Shown here one piece after another: positions 18,614-27,274 of a stretch of DNA of 64,000 nt. Within the stretch, counting starts at the first letter, position 1, and each line of letters begins with the position of its first letter. Source of the DNA: an uncultured Halieaceae bacterium (GTDB lineage Bacteria; Pseudomonadota; Gammaproteobacteria; Pseudomonadales; Halieaceae). The translations under genes were made by a program, and so were the position numbers. The notes below the pieces were generated by a model. The model was not told the origin of the DNA. It ran no database searches and was given only the letters and a program-made list of their open reading frames with translations. The stretch is taken from positions 62,001 to 126,000 of the forward strand of contig CALJGI010000009.1 of NCBI GenBank assembly GCA_938074045.1, written 5' to 3'.

Positions 18614-20244
18614 GTTGATTCCTTTATTCTGGCAGCGACCTGATCCTGCAGACTGAATCGCTGTACCTTACCCAGTGGATTACGCGGCAGCGCATCGAAT
18701 ATTTCGACTCGCTCCGGCAGTTTGAATTTTGCAAACCCGGCCTCCAGAAAATAGGCCTGAATATCCGCCAGTGGTAAGGCGTCGCTTCCCTCGCGCATCA
18801 CCGCGCAGGCACAAATTTTCTCGCCCAGACGCTCATCTTCGTAGGCACACACTGCGCCCTCGACAAGGTCAGAATGTTGTTCCAACACGACATCCAGTTC
18901 CGCCGGTGATATTTTCATACCACCGCGATTTATGATGTCTTTGCAGCGGCCAACAATTTGATAGTAAACCTGATCAGACCCCGAAATCTCTACCAAATCA
19001 CCCGTCAGAAAGAAGCCATCACTGCTGAATACATCCACGTTGTCGTGCTCGAAGTAGCCATCGAAAACCGTAGCGCCAGCAATCTGTAGCTCTCCCCGTT
19101 CACCCGCCGCATAAAGCTCCTGTCCGGTTTCGGGATCAACTACGCGGGTGACACTCCCGGAACGGGCGGCGGGTTGTGGGAAGCGATTGGCACGGACCTC
19201 GGGGTCAGCAGCTGTCTCCGGGGTTGAGAACAGGCTGATCCCTTCATTCGAGCCGTAAAAATTGACGATCTCCTTGCCATACTCCCGACCGAAGGTTTCG
19301 ATCATCCACGCGGATAGCGGTGCAGATCCAGATCCAATACTCCGCAGGTTGCTAAAATCAAATTGCTCCCACAGCTCGGGTGATTTTGCCAACTGATTCA
19401 AAAGCGCCGGTGGCGCAATCGTGAACGTTATAGCTTCGTCCTGCATCTGGCGCAGGAACAACGGCGGATCCAGCGGATGGTGCAGGACAATGCCGCAACC
19501 CAACAGCGCCGCTGGAAACAAAAACCCTCCCAGAGCCGCCATGTTTACCAGTGGAAACGGGTTCAACAGAATGTCATCGGGCTGATAGTTGCCGGCGGCG
19601 ATGGTGCTTCGGGCAGTCGCCAACCACATATTGTGAGACCTTGGTACGCCCTTGGGCGTCCCCGTGGTTCCGGATGTCCAGCATATACTGAGAACATGAT
19701 TGGCATCCACGGCAGGCAAAGTCTCAGGCTCATCGCTACTGTGGGGATCTACCACAAGATCAGAACCGAAAACCAATACCGGGATATCTCCCAATAAAGC
19801 GCGAGCTGATTCGGCCATGGGACCTCCCCGAAACTCTTCGATGGTAATCATTGCCCGGGGTTTAAGTACCGTGGCAATAACACTGAGTTCGTGGCCGCTG
19901 TATTGCACGGGAACAGGGGAAACAATCACACCAAGTATGCTGAGAGCATAGTAGGTCACCATCAATTCCGCGATGTTGGGCAGTTGCACCACGACTTTAT
20001 CTCCGGCGCCTATCCCCAGATTCTGCAACTGTGCTGCCAATGAACTGCTACTGCGATCCAACTCAGACCACGTCAGCGACAGAGGTGGGTCTCCGGTCAA
20101 ATCTGCTCGGTTTGGCTGATCGCGAATCGCCAGCTCGGCGGGTTGATTACAAGCGTGGTCAGACAATAGTGAGTGCAGCGTATCCTCACCCCAATGGCCG
20201 GCTTCACACAGGGATGAGATTCGCTCAGTACTTGTTGTCTTCAT
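18610..20244 (-). CDS. Acyl-CoA synthetase (AMP-forming)
   Basis: 544 residues of the ANL superfamily. It should activate a carboxylic acid with ATP and CoA. Motifs in order: CWTSGTTGTPKGVPRSH (P-loop A3), FYGSNEG (A5), GFFLTGDLVEIS (A7), GRCKDIINRGGMKISPAELD (A8 hinge) and RNPLGKVQR, whose Lys is the A10 catalytic lysine. The acid is not evident; the two thiolases downstream point to a fatty, steroid side-chain or terpenoid acid. First gene of the three-gene operon. No strong promoter was seen in the 326 bases upstream. Confidence 0.92.
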   Translation of the reverse strand: MKTTSTERISSLCEAGHWGEDTLHSLLSDHACNQPAELAIRDQPNRADLTGDPPLSLTWSELDRSSSSLAAQLQNLGIGAGDKVVVQLPNIAELMVTYYALSILGVIVSPVPVQYSGHELSVIATVLKPRAMITIEEFRGGPMAESARALLGDIPVLVFGSDLVVDPHSSDEPETLPAVDANHVLSICWTSGTTGTPKGVPRSHNMWLATARSTIAAGNYQPDDILLNPFPLVNMAALGGFLFPAALLGCGIVLHHPLDPPLFLRQMQDEAITFTIAPPALLNQLAKSPELWEQFDFSNLRSIGSGSAPLSAWMIETFGREYGKEIVNFYGSNEGISLFSTPETAADPEVRANRFPQPAARSGSVTRVVDPETGQELYAAGERGELQIAGATVFDGYFEHDNVDVFSSDGFFLTGDLVEISGSDQVYYQIVGRCKDIINRGGMKISPAELDVVLEQHSDLVEGAVCAYEDERLGEKICACAVMREGSDALPLADIQAYFLEAGFAKFKLPERVEIFDALPRNPLGKVQRFSLQDQVAARIKEST

Positions 20245-20570
20245 ATCAAAATTTCCGCGGGCGACGATTCATGTGCTCAACCACTTACCGCACATACTGA
20301 ACGGGCTTTGCGGCAATTTTGCAACATCAATACTAGATAGCAAAGGCTTCATCTGGCTGCATCAACCCAGTCCACAAAAATCTACCGATGCTCGCAAATC
20401 ATTACTTTTATAAAAAGACTTATTCTAATCACTTCACCTTGGGCCAGCAAGACCTGCAACCACGCATCATTGAAAATCCGCAACTGCCTCGCGTATTCAT
20501 AGCTACTTGCATAACAGAACTTAGTTTCATAACATTGCTCGGCATTGTTCCAACAAACAAGGGAGCCGCG
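20245..20570. other. Divergent intergenic region without a recognised gene
   Basis: This 326-base, AT-rich stretch separates the acyl-CoA ligase operon (leftward) from the carotenoid oxygenase operon (rightward), so both promoters should lie here. I found only weak -10/-35 matches and no clear operator. The plus-strand frame stays open from 20388 into the oxygenase, but that part has no family similarity. Confidence 0.5.
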
Positions 20571-22103
20571 ATGAGCAACTTCCAGATCAACCGTGACTAC
20601 CCCCATACAGAGCGTTGTATCGGCGGGGTCACAGAGTTTTCCGATACGGCTCCCTGGATTTATGAGCTGGATAACCCCTACCTGCATGGCGTGCACGCAC
20701 CCACTGTCAATGAGATAGATGTTGATGGGCTCGAAGTTCTCGGAGAACTGCCCACAGACCTGAGCGGCGCCTATCTGCGCAATGGACCAAATCCGGTCTA
20801 TAAACCCAAAAATCGTTATCACCCCTTTGATGGTGACGGCATGGTCCACGGCGTATATTTTGGCGAAGGCACAGCGTCATATCGGAATCGCTTTGTAGGC
20901 ACCGATGCGCTTTCCGCGGAGAAACGGGAGGGATACTCCCGCTCCCCCGGGGTAATGGGACCCTTCGATTACTCCATCAGCCCGTTCGGCATCAAGGATA
21001 CCTCCAACACCGATGTCTTTGCCTACAACGGCGACATCATGACCCTGTGGTACAACGCCGGGAACCCATGTCGGCTTGATGGACGCACCCTCGAATCCCT
21101 TGGGCCCTATACGCTAGAGGGGCGTGCAAACAGGGGGATGTCGGCCCACTCCAAGGTTGACTGGCAAACGGGTGAGCTGCTTTATTTTAATTACGGTGAT
21201 GAACCACCATTTTTGACCTACGGCGTTGCGGACCGCAACGGCAAGCGCCTGCACGAGGTTGCAATTGATCTCCCTGGCCCCCGGCTACCCCATGATCTAG
21301 GCTTCACCACCAATTACACGATATTGCATGACCTGCCATTCTTCCACGACATAAATGTGCTACGACAACACAAAGTGCGCGTTCTCACCTTTCATACCGA
21401 TATTCCAACACGTTTCGGCATTATTCCCCGGCATGGCAGTTCAGGTGACATCCGCTGGTTCGAATGTGAACCCTGCTACATCCTGCATGTGACCAATTGC
21501 TGGGAGGAAGACGATTGGGTGGTGATGGACGGGTGCCGCTCGCTCAACCCCATGCCGGATGCAACACCGGGTGAGGGGGAACTGGCCTCCATGCTTGCTT
21601 ACATGCGCCTGGAAGCCAACGCGTATCGATGGCGTTTTAATCTGCGCACAGGCGAAGTTCGCGAGGGTGATATTGATGATCTCAACACCGAGTTCAACAA
21701 ATCCAATGCCCTGTTCCATGGCATAAAGACACGTTACTCCTATCATCAGCGTATTCCTCTGCTCCACGAGGGCGGACATACACTTCGCTTTACCGGGCTT
21801 GTGAAATACAACAATGACACCGGACAATCAACTCAGTGGGATTACGGACCGGGTGTTTACGGCAGCGAAGCGGTCTATGCACCCAAAGTTGGCGCCGATC
21901 GAAGCAGCGGGGAGGACGATGGCTACGTCGTCAATATCGTCACCGATAGCAACACCTGGAAATCCGAATGCTTCATTTTTGATGCCCGTGACATCACGCC
22001 GGGCCCGATATGCCGGGTTCAGCTACCCCAGCGCGTGCCGTATGGGTTTCACGCTGGCTGGGCACGTTCTGAGGATCTGAGCCAGGCTAATGCTGGACAA
22101 TGA
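20571..22103 (+). CDS. Carotenoid cleavage oxygenase family protein
   Basis: 510 residues from ATG 20571, chosen because GGGAG lies eight bases upstream and similarity starts there. RPE65/lignostilbene dioxygenase family: a seven-bladed propeller with Fe(II) held by four His. Likely ligands lie in MSAHSKVDW, in PHDLGFTTNY or ILHDLPFF, in CYILHVTNCWEED and in VPYGFHAGW. LRNGPNPVYKP and HPFDGDGMVHGVYF are typical N-terminal motifs. It cleaves a C=C bond of carotenoids, apocarotenoids or stilbenes with O2. The C-terminus after GFHAGW is unusual and short. Its stop overlaps the LLM gene by four bases (ATGA). Confidence 0.92.
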   Translation: MSNFQINRDYPHTERCIGGVTEFSDTAPWIYELDNPYLHGVHAPTVNEIDVDGLEVLGELPTDLSGAYLRNGPNPVYKPKNRYHPFDGDGMVHGVYFGEGTASYRNRFVGTDALSAEKREGYSRSPGVMGPFDYSISPFGIKDTSNTDVFAYNGDIMTLWYNAGNPCRLDGRTLESLGPYTLEGRANRGMSAHSKVDWQTGELLYFNYGDEPPFLTYGVADRNGKRLHEVAIDLPGPRLPHDLGFTTNYTILHDLPFFHDINVLRQHKVRVLTFHTDIPTRFGIIPRHGSSGDIRWFECEPCYILHVTNCWEEDDWVVMDGCRSLNPMPDATPGEGELASMLAYMRLEANAYRWRFNLRTGEVREGDIDDLNTEFNKSNALFHGIKTRYSYHQRIPLLHEGGHTLRFTGLVKYNNDTGQSTQWDYGPGVYGSEAVYAPKVGADRSSGEDDGYVVNIVTDSNTWKSECFIFDARDITPGPICRVQLPQRVPYGFHAGWARSEDLSQANAGQ

Positions 22104-23071
22104 AACTTAGTGTTGTTACACCACTGTGGCAGGATCGCCCACCAGCCGATAACCTGGATGTCGCCGTAAATGCCGACCGTCTTGGCTACCCTGAATTGTG
22201 GGTTGGTGAAATGGCAACTTATGACGCCTTTGCCTTCGCCACCGCGGTGGGAAATTTGACCAAGCAAATCGCGCTGACCATAGGCCCACTGGCCGTTTCG
22301 GTGCGCACACCCATGACTATTGCCATGGGAGTAGCGTCGGTCGCCGCCTTAACCGGAAGAACAACCAATGCAGCACTGGGTGCCTCAAGCAACGTGGTTG
22401 TAGAACAGTGGCACGGCAAAGAGCGGCTGCGCACCGCGCGGCATCTGGATGAGACTGCACATATTCTGCGCGGTCTTCTAGCGGGGAACAAGGTGGATTA
22501 CAGCGGTGAGCTGGCTTCCTGCAATGGCTACCATCTGCGGCTGGAACCCTCCCCTACACCGATCACCATTGCAGCTTTTGGTCCTGCAGCGGTGCGTGCT
22601 GCCGCCCGCCGTGCCGATAGAATGCTGCTGAACACGCTGACACCTGAGAGTCTGGGTAGACTGAGAAATCAGTTGGATGTGGAAGCAACTAAGGCTGGGC
22701 GCGAATCGACTCCTTCATTGGCGGTCTGGCTCACCTGTGCCGTCGATCCGGATCCGACTGCCACAAGGCAAATGCTACAGGCACTGGTGGGATATTTGTC
22801 GGCACCCGGTTACAGCGATATGTTTATTGAGGCCGGTTTTTCTGACGTAGTGGAATTCGCCCGCACCCGCCCACATCCACGAGAGGTGTTGGCCGCCATG
22901 CCTGAGGAGTTGATTTCAGCAACCGGACTGATCGGCGACATAGTGCATATTGCCGGGCGTCTTGACGCTTACCGTGTAGCTGGTGCCGATGAAATTTGTC
23001 TGGTCCCCGCAACTGCCGGAGACCCCGGTGGAATGAGAACTCTGGAAGCAATGCAGCATTTGATTCGCTAG
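22100..23071 (+). CDS. LLM-class flavin/F420-dependent oxidoreductase
   Basis: 323 residues of the luciferase-like monooxygenase fold (TIM barrel): N-terminal KLSVVTPLW, AADRLGYPELWVGE-like segment at about 20-40, GPLAVSVRTPMTIAMGVASV, and PITIAAFGPAAVRAAARRADRMLLN. The cofactor may be FMN or F420, which sequence does not decide. It is coupled by ATGA to the carotenoid oxygenase, so it probably acts on the same substrate or on the aldehyde or ketone product. A tandem HxlR regulator follows 39 bases later. Confidence 0.88.
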   Translation: MKLSVVTPLWQDRPPADNLDVAVNADRLGYPELWVGEMATYDAFAFATAVGNLTKQIALTIGPLAVSVRTPMTIAMGVASVAALTGRTTNAALGASSNVVVEQWHGKERLRTARHLDETAHILRGLLAGNKVDYSGELASCNGYHLRLEPSPTPITIAAFGPAAVRAAARRADRMLLNTLTPESLGRLRNQLDVEATKAGRESTPSLAVWLTCAVDPDPTATRQMLQALVGYLSAPGYSDMFIEAGFSDVVEFARTRPHPREVLAAMPEELISATGLIGDIVHIAGRLDAYRVAGADEICLVPATAGDPGGMRTLEAMQHLIR

Positions 23072-23110
23072 TCATCACTCAGCAATTCCTTCGCGAGCAC
23101 GCCCAATCAC

Positions 23111-24037
23111 ATGAGCAAGCTGATAACGCAAGCCAGTTCAATCAATCGCGCCCTGGACCAGATCGGGGATAAATGGTGCCTGCTTATCATTCAGGAGGTG
23201 TTCTGGGGAATAAACTCCTTCAACGATATGATGGCAGCCATGGGCGTGTCCCGAGGTGTACTTTCAGATAGATTGAAATGGTTGCAGTCAATCGACTGCC
23301 TGAATCGCCTCCCGGAGACCGAGGGTGGCAAAAGAATGCGCTACCATCTTACACGGAAATCTATCGATTTGTACGACTGCGCCCTGATGGCCATTGCATG
23401 GGAACGCGAATATTTTAGCACTCCCAAGCTTGATGAGGTCACACTGGTGCATCTTCAATGTGGCCAGTCATTCCAGGCCCAGATGAACTGTAGAACATGC
23501 GGCGAACTGGTTGATTCCTGTTCAGTCAGTTTTCAGCCTGGCCCGGGAGCCACTCTCGATGAGCGTGATAAAAAAGTTAGACGGCGATCTTCCATTTCAG
23601 TGCAGGACGCTCCGAGTAAACACAACCTTTACAAGAATCTGATCAACCTGGTGGGAGATCGCTGGACGGCCAATGTCATCGCCCTCTCCTTCCATGGACT
23701 TACTCGATTCGACCAGTTTCACGGGGAACTTCCCATCGCGACCAATATACTGACAGACAGGCTCAAGTTTCTGGTTGAGGAAGGCGTGTTCCAACAGACC
23801 CCTTACCAGGAACGCCCGATTCGCTGGAAATATCAATTAACAGCCAAAGGTCGTTCGCTCTTTCCCTGGTTCCAGGCACTTCTGCAATGGGGCGACAAGT
23901 GGTGTAATCCAAAGGACAACGGCAACCCCCTGCAGGTTACTCACGATAGCTGCGGGAAATCGCTACACGGACAGGCAACATGCAGTGCCTGTAGTCATGC
24001 CCTAAAAGCGCACGAGGTTGAATTCAGCCTCCCATAA
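23111..24037 (+). CDS. Tandem (duplicated) HxlR-family transcriptional regulator
   Basis: 308 residues, about twice a normal HxlR protein. Two winged-helix domains lie in series: residues about 10-105 (SINRALDQIGDKWCLLIIQEV, then VSRGVLSDRLKWL) and about 172-265 (LINLVGDRWTANVIALSF, then ATNILTDRLKFLVEEGV). Each is followed by a small Cys cluster: CGQSFQ...CRTCGELV and CGKSLHG...CSACSHAL, which could be zinc ribbons. One chain may therefore imitate the usual HxlR dimer. It lies at the end of the carotenoid oxygenase/LLM unit and probably controls it; no target site was identified. Confidence 0.9.
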   Translation: MSKLITQASSINRALDQIGDKWCLLIIQEVFWGINSFNDMMAAMGVSRGVLSDRLKWLQSIDCLNRLPETEGGKRMRYHLTRKSIDLYDCALMAIAWEREYFSTPKLDEVTLVHLQCGQSFQAQMNCRTCGELVDSCSVSFQPGPGATLDERDKKVRRRSSISVQDAPSKHNLYKNLINLVGDRWTANVIALSFHGLTRFDQFHGELPIATNILTDRLKFLVEEGVFQQTPYQERPIRWKYQLTAKGRSLFPWFQALLQWGDKWCNPKDNGNPLQVTHDSCGKSLHGQATCSACSHALKAHEVEFSLP

Positions 24038-24245
24038 ATGCCAGCGTGGGCGTTCCCTTGTTTTTCATAGTCATGCAATTGACGATGTGGAACAGCCCCA
24101 TGCCGGGCGCGAATGGCCCAACCTCGAAGGACTTAATAATCTGCACCGCACATGTACAACTGCCAATCAGCATAGGGAAGCCTTTAAGTTCAGTGTAAAG
24201 AAACATCGCGTCGGGGCCAGTTAGGTGCGTCATCATCCTTGCCAT
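24024..24245 (-). pseudogene. N-terminal remnant of a wax ester synthase/DGAT acyltransferase
   Basis: A 73-residue frame begins MTHLTGPDAMFLYTELKGFPMLIGSC, which closely resembles the N-terminus of WS/DGAT bifunctional acyltransferases (L-x-x-x-D-A-M-F-L-Y, then P-M-x-I-G). Similarity fades after about 35 residues and the frame ends beside the tandem HxlR stop. The roughly 400 downstream residues, including the HHxxxDG active site, are absent. It is best read as a truncated leftover. Confidence is limited by its short length. Confidence 0.4.
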
Positions 24246-24471
24246 ATTTCGCTCATCATTAACAGGCAGTTTACGAATATGTCTGACTCAGCAAGAGTAC
24301 ACAAAGCGTCTAATGTATTAGCTCAATCATTCACAGCCATTCTGGTATTTGCCTATTCAGTATGTCACTTCAACCATAATCCAGCAGACCCGGCTGCTGC
24401 TGATCGTTACTTCGCGCAAAGAAAAATTGTCGACACGACTCCAGCATTCACCCCGGCTTGAGGTACAATCG

Positions 24472-24490
24472 CCTGTCAGCTGAGGACAGG
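24472..24490 (+). promoter_or_regulatory. Leader hairpin overlapping the symporter ribosome-binding site
   Basis: CCTGTC (24472-24477) pairs with GACAGG (24485-24490). The 3-prime arm contains the AGG of the AGGGA Shine-Dalgarno sequence for the ATG at 24501, so the helix could mask it. The stem is only six base pairs, so this is tentative. Confidence 0.3.
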
Positions 24491-24500
24491 GAAAAACTAA

Positions 24501-26048
24501 ATGGATATTGGTGAGAGTTCTAGCCTGATTCTGGGAACCCTCTGCGTGTACTTCCTGTGTGTTGTTGGCCTCGGTGTGTTCTATTCGCGCAGGTCGAATT
24601 CCACCGAAGACTTCATTCTTGCCAGTCATTCCCTCTCCACCCCCTTTGTTACCGGATCAGTGGTCGCCACCTGGCTGGGTGGTGCCGTTATTCTCGGTGG
24701 TGCGACAGAGGCTTACGTGGGCGGTTTTCAGGCGATAGTCTGGGACCCCTGGTCACCGGTTCTGACCCTGCTGTTTTGCGGCTTTTTTATGGTCGGTGTA
24801 TTTAGAAGATCCAGGTTTACCACCGCCATTGATTATTACAAATCCCGCTTCGACTCCCGAATAGCTATGGTGTGCCTGACCCTTGCCATGTTTGCCTATA
24901 TCTCCTGGGTTGCTGCACAATTTCTTTCACTGGGGATATTAATTCGCATGGTCACCGGGATGGGAGAGGTCTACGCAACCCTGTTGGGTGCCGCGGTGGT
25001 GTTGACCATCTCGCTGACGGGAGGCCTGTGGGCGCTGTCCCGCTCAGATATGCTGGCCTTTATTATCATGACCTTGGCGCTGCTATTGATTCTTCCGTAT
25101 GCCCTGGGGGCCGTAGGCGGACCCATGGCGTTTATAGAGAACGCAGGTACCCAGGAAGGCGCACCGCCCTTCAGCCTTTTTTACACATCTGAACTGACTA
25201 CGGCGGGCGAGCCTACCGGCTTTTACGGCTACCTGGGTTTACTGGGCATCTTCTATATGTTGGCGGCCTGGTTCTCCGTCGCTATAGGCGATATAGGCGG
25301 ATCAGTACTAACGTCCCGGGCATTGGCGGCCAAGAACGCCTCCTCGGCCACCCGCGGATTTGTCTATGGTGGATTGATATATCTTGTTCTGGGCATGATT
25401 CCGGTCATCGTCGGTATGTGTGTATTTATCCTCAAGTCTGATATTCCCGAGGCGGCTCTTGACGACATTTTCCCCTGGTTTGTACAACACTATGTTCCAG
25501 AGTGGATTGCAGTGCTGTTTTTTGTCGCTGCCGCATCAGCGATTGTCAGTACCGCGGGCGATACCGTGCTGACCTCCGGCGCCTTACTTGGGCACACAGC
25601 CTTGCGAACGATTTGGCCTGAATCCACAGACAAGCAGCGATTGCTGGCCACGCGTATCGCCATGCTTGTTTTCGCCGGTACGGGTCTGATGTTTGGTCTC
25701 GCAATGGGCAATCTATACAACCTGTTGGTTTTCGCCGGTGCTGTCTCCTTTCCTGTCATTTCTTCCCTGAGCATCTGTGGCATTCTTTGGAAAAAAGCCA
25801 ACAACACCGGCGCCTGGGCTTCCGTCATCGCCGGTACTATCACCTGGCTTGCTCTGATTATGGTTCTCTTGCCAGAGGTGGACGGAGAAATTTGGGATGC
25901 TATTTACATCGCCTCAGTGCCGGCTTTCCTGGTAAGTTTTACCGCGATTATCGTGGTTTCACTGCTGACGCAAAAGTCCTGCCCACCCCGCCCTATGCGC
26001 GACGTCGAAGGAAATGATATCTCGGACACTCGTCTATTTAACTGGTGA
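24501..26048 (+). CDS. Sodium:solute symporter family protein
   Basis: 515 residues, strongly hydrophobic with about 13 predicted membrane helices, the SSS (solute:Na+ symporter) architecture. GLGVFYSRRSNSTEDFILASHSLST after helix 1 is the typical loop. TGSVVATWLGGAVILGGATEAYVGG covers the unwound helix that carries Na+ and substrate contacts. The late ASAIVSTAGDTVLTSGALLGH contains the Ser-rich Na2-site segment. It imports a small organic solute with sodium; the solute is unknown. AGGGA lies nine bases before the start. It converges with the serine hydrolase gene, leaving only eight bases between. Confidence 0.92.
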   Translation: MDIGESSSLILGTLCVYFLCVVGLGVFYSRRSNSTEDFILASHSLSTPFVTGSVVATWLGGAVILGGATEAYVGGFQAIVWDPWSPVLTLLFCGFFMVGVFRRSRFTTAIDYYKSRFDSRIAMVCLTLAMFAYISWVAAQFLSLGILIRMVTGMGEVYATLLGAAVVLTISLTGGLWALSRSDMLAFIIMTLALLLILPYALGAVGGPMAFIENAGTQEGAPPFSLFYTSELTTAGEPTGFYGYLGLLGIFYMLAAWFSVAIGDIGGSVLTSRALAAKNASSATRGFVYGGLIYLVLGMIPVIVGMCVFILKSDIPEAALDDIFPWFVQHYVPEWIAVLFFVAAASAIVSTAGDTVLTSGALLGHTALRTIWPESTDKQRLLATRIAMLVFAGTGLMFGLAMGNLYNLLVFAGAVSFPVISSLSICGILWKKANNTGAWASVIAGTITWLALIMVLLPEVDGEIWDAIYIASVPAFLVSFTAIIVVSLLTQKSCPPRPMRDVEGNDISDTRLFNW

Positions 26049-26056
26049 TCACGAAA

Positions 26057-27274
26057 TCAACGCTCACCCAGATAATGGGAGATGGCAATAAATCCACGGT
26101 CCAGATCATCGAGATAGTGGAACTCTTCAGGTTCGGGGTGACTGGCAAGATGGGCAATGACCACTGAAGAAACCGGGTCAACGACCACAAATTGCCCATG
26201 GATACCAATCCCCTTGTACGCTCGATGGGAGTCACTCAGATTCACATACCACTTTGAGCGGTAATGATGCGCTGGCATATCCGCCGCAAAGCTGCCCCTG
26301 TTCCAGGCCTCCTGGTCGCCATTTTCTCTAAAATCCTGAATCCACCCCGCGGGAACCACCTGTCTTCGATCGACTTTGCCGTTCAACAAATGCAGCCGCC
26401 CGAATCGTGCCAGGTCCCGGGCCGTCACGCAGATGCCACCATCGGCTTGTGGCGCACCGAGTCGATCTAGCGTGATATAGGCGTCATACTCCGCCCCCAT
26501 GGGCTGCCAGATATGCTCGGAGAGGAGCGTAGCAAAATCACGTTCGCCCGCTCGCTCCAGAATCCAGCCCAGCAGGTCGGTATTGGCCGACACATAGTTA
26601 AACGTGTGGCCATGCTCGCCCCCACCCTTCAAGCCGGTGAGAAACTGGCGCATATTGTCGGCAACACCGGGGACCGGGGTGCGCCAGCCCGCCGCAACAT
26701 CCAGCCGCCAGACATCGCTCATCGGGTCGACATAGTCTTCGATAAAATCCAGATCCACCGTCATATCCAGCAGATGTCGGACTTTTGCGCCTTCATAGGC
26801 AGAGCCGGATACTTCCGGAATGATGTCGGTGACCAGGTCATCAACTGACAATGTTCCATCATCAACTAACACCGCACACAAGGCAGATGCTATTGACTTA
26901 GACACCGACATAACCAAATGAGGTTCGTGACGACAAAAACCCGGGGAATATTGTTCGGTAACAATAACCCCATCCTTGAGTACGACTAAGGCATCGGTAA
27001 AGCTCTCTCCCATCAACTTCCCGATGGTTTGCTCCTGACCCTGACTATCTTCAAAACTAATCTCGCTCAAATCGACAAGGTCGGTATCCAGCTGCATGAT
27101 CGGGCCATCACCTCGCCATATCGGTGCGGTCGGGAGTAGTCGACGCATTTGTCTGAACGCCCAGCGGTTGAATGGCGGCGACTGCATATTGTCCAGCTCG
27201 ACCTGAGTACCCGTGCTGGCGGGAAACTCACTCATCAAGTTTTTGTAGTCAGCCAACTTATTGGCCCAGCGCAT
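26057..27274 (-). CDS. Class C beta-lactamase-related serine hydrolase
   Basis: 405 residues. MSVSKSIASAL carries the Ser-x-x-Lys nucleophile, FNYVSANTD the Tyr-x-Asn motif, and GIHGQFVVVDP the C-terminal HxG-like motif replacing KTG. No signal peptide is obvious, so the enzyme may be cytoplasmic, as in EstB-type esterases and 6-aminohexanoate hydrolases of this family. It probably hydrolyses an ester or amide. The ATG at 27274 overlaps the preceding M20 gene by 17 bases, suggesting coupled translation; an internal ATG at 27235 is an alternative start. Confidence 0.88.
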   Translation of the reverse strand: MRWANKLADYKNLMSEFPASTGTQVELDNMQSPPFNRWAFRQMRRLLPTAPIWRGDGPIMQLDTDLVDLSEISFEDSQGQEQTIGKLMGESFTDALVVLKDGVIVTEQYSPGFCRHEPHLVMSVSKSIASALCAVLVDDGTLSVDDLVTDIIPEVSGSAYEGAKVRHLLDMTVDLDFIEDYVDPMSDVWRLDVAAGWRTPVPGVADNMRQFLTGLKGGGEHGHTFNYVSANTDLLGWILERAGERDFATLLSEHIWQPMGAEYDAYITLDRLGAPQADGGICVTARDLARFGRLHLLNGKVDRRQVVPAGWIQDFRENGDQEAWNRGSFAADMPAHHYRSKWYVNLSDSHRAYKGIGIHGQFVVVDPVSSVVIAHLASHPEPEEFHYLDDLDRGFIAISHYLGER

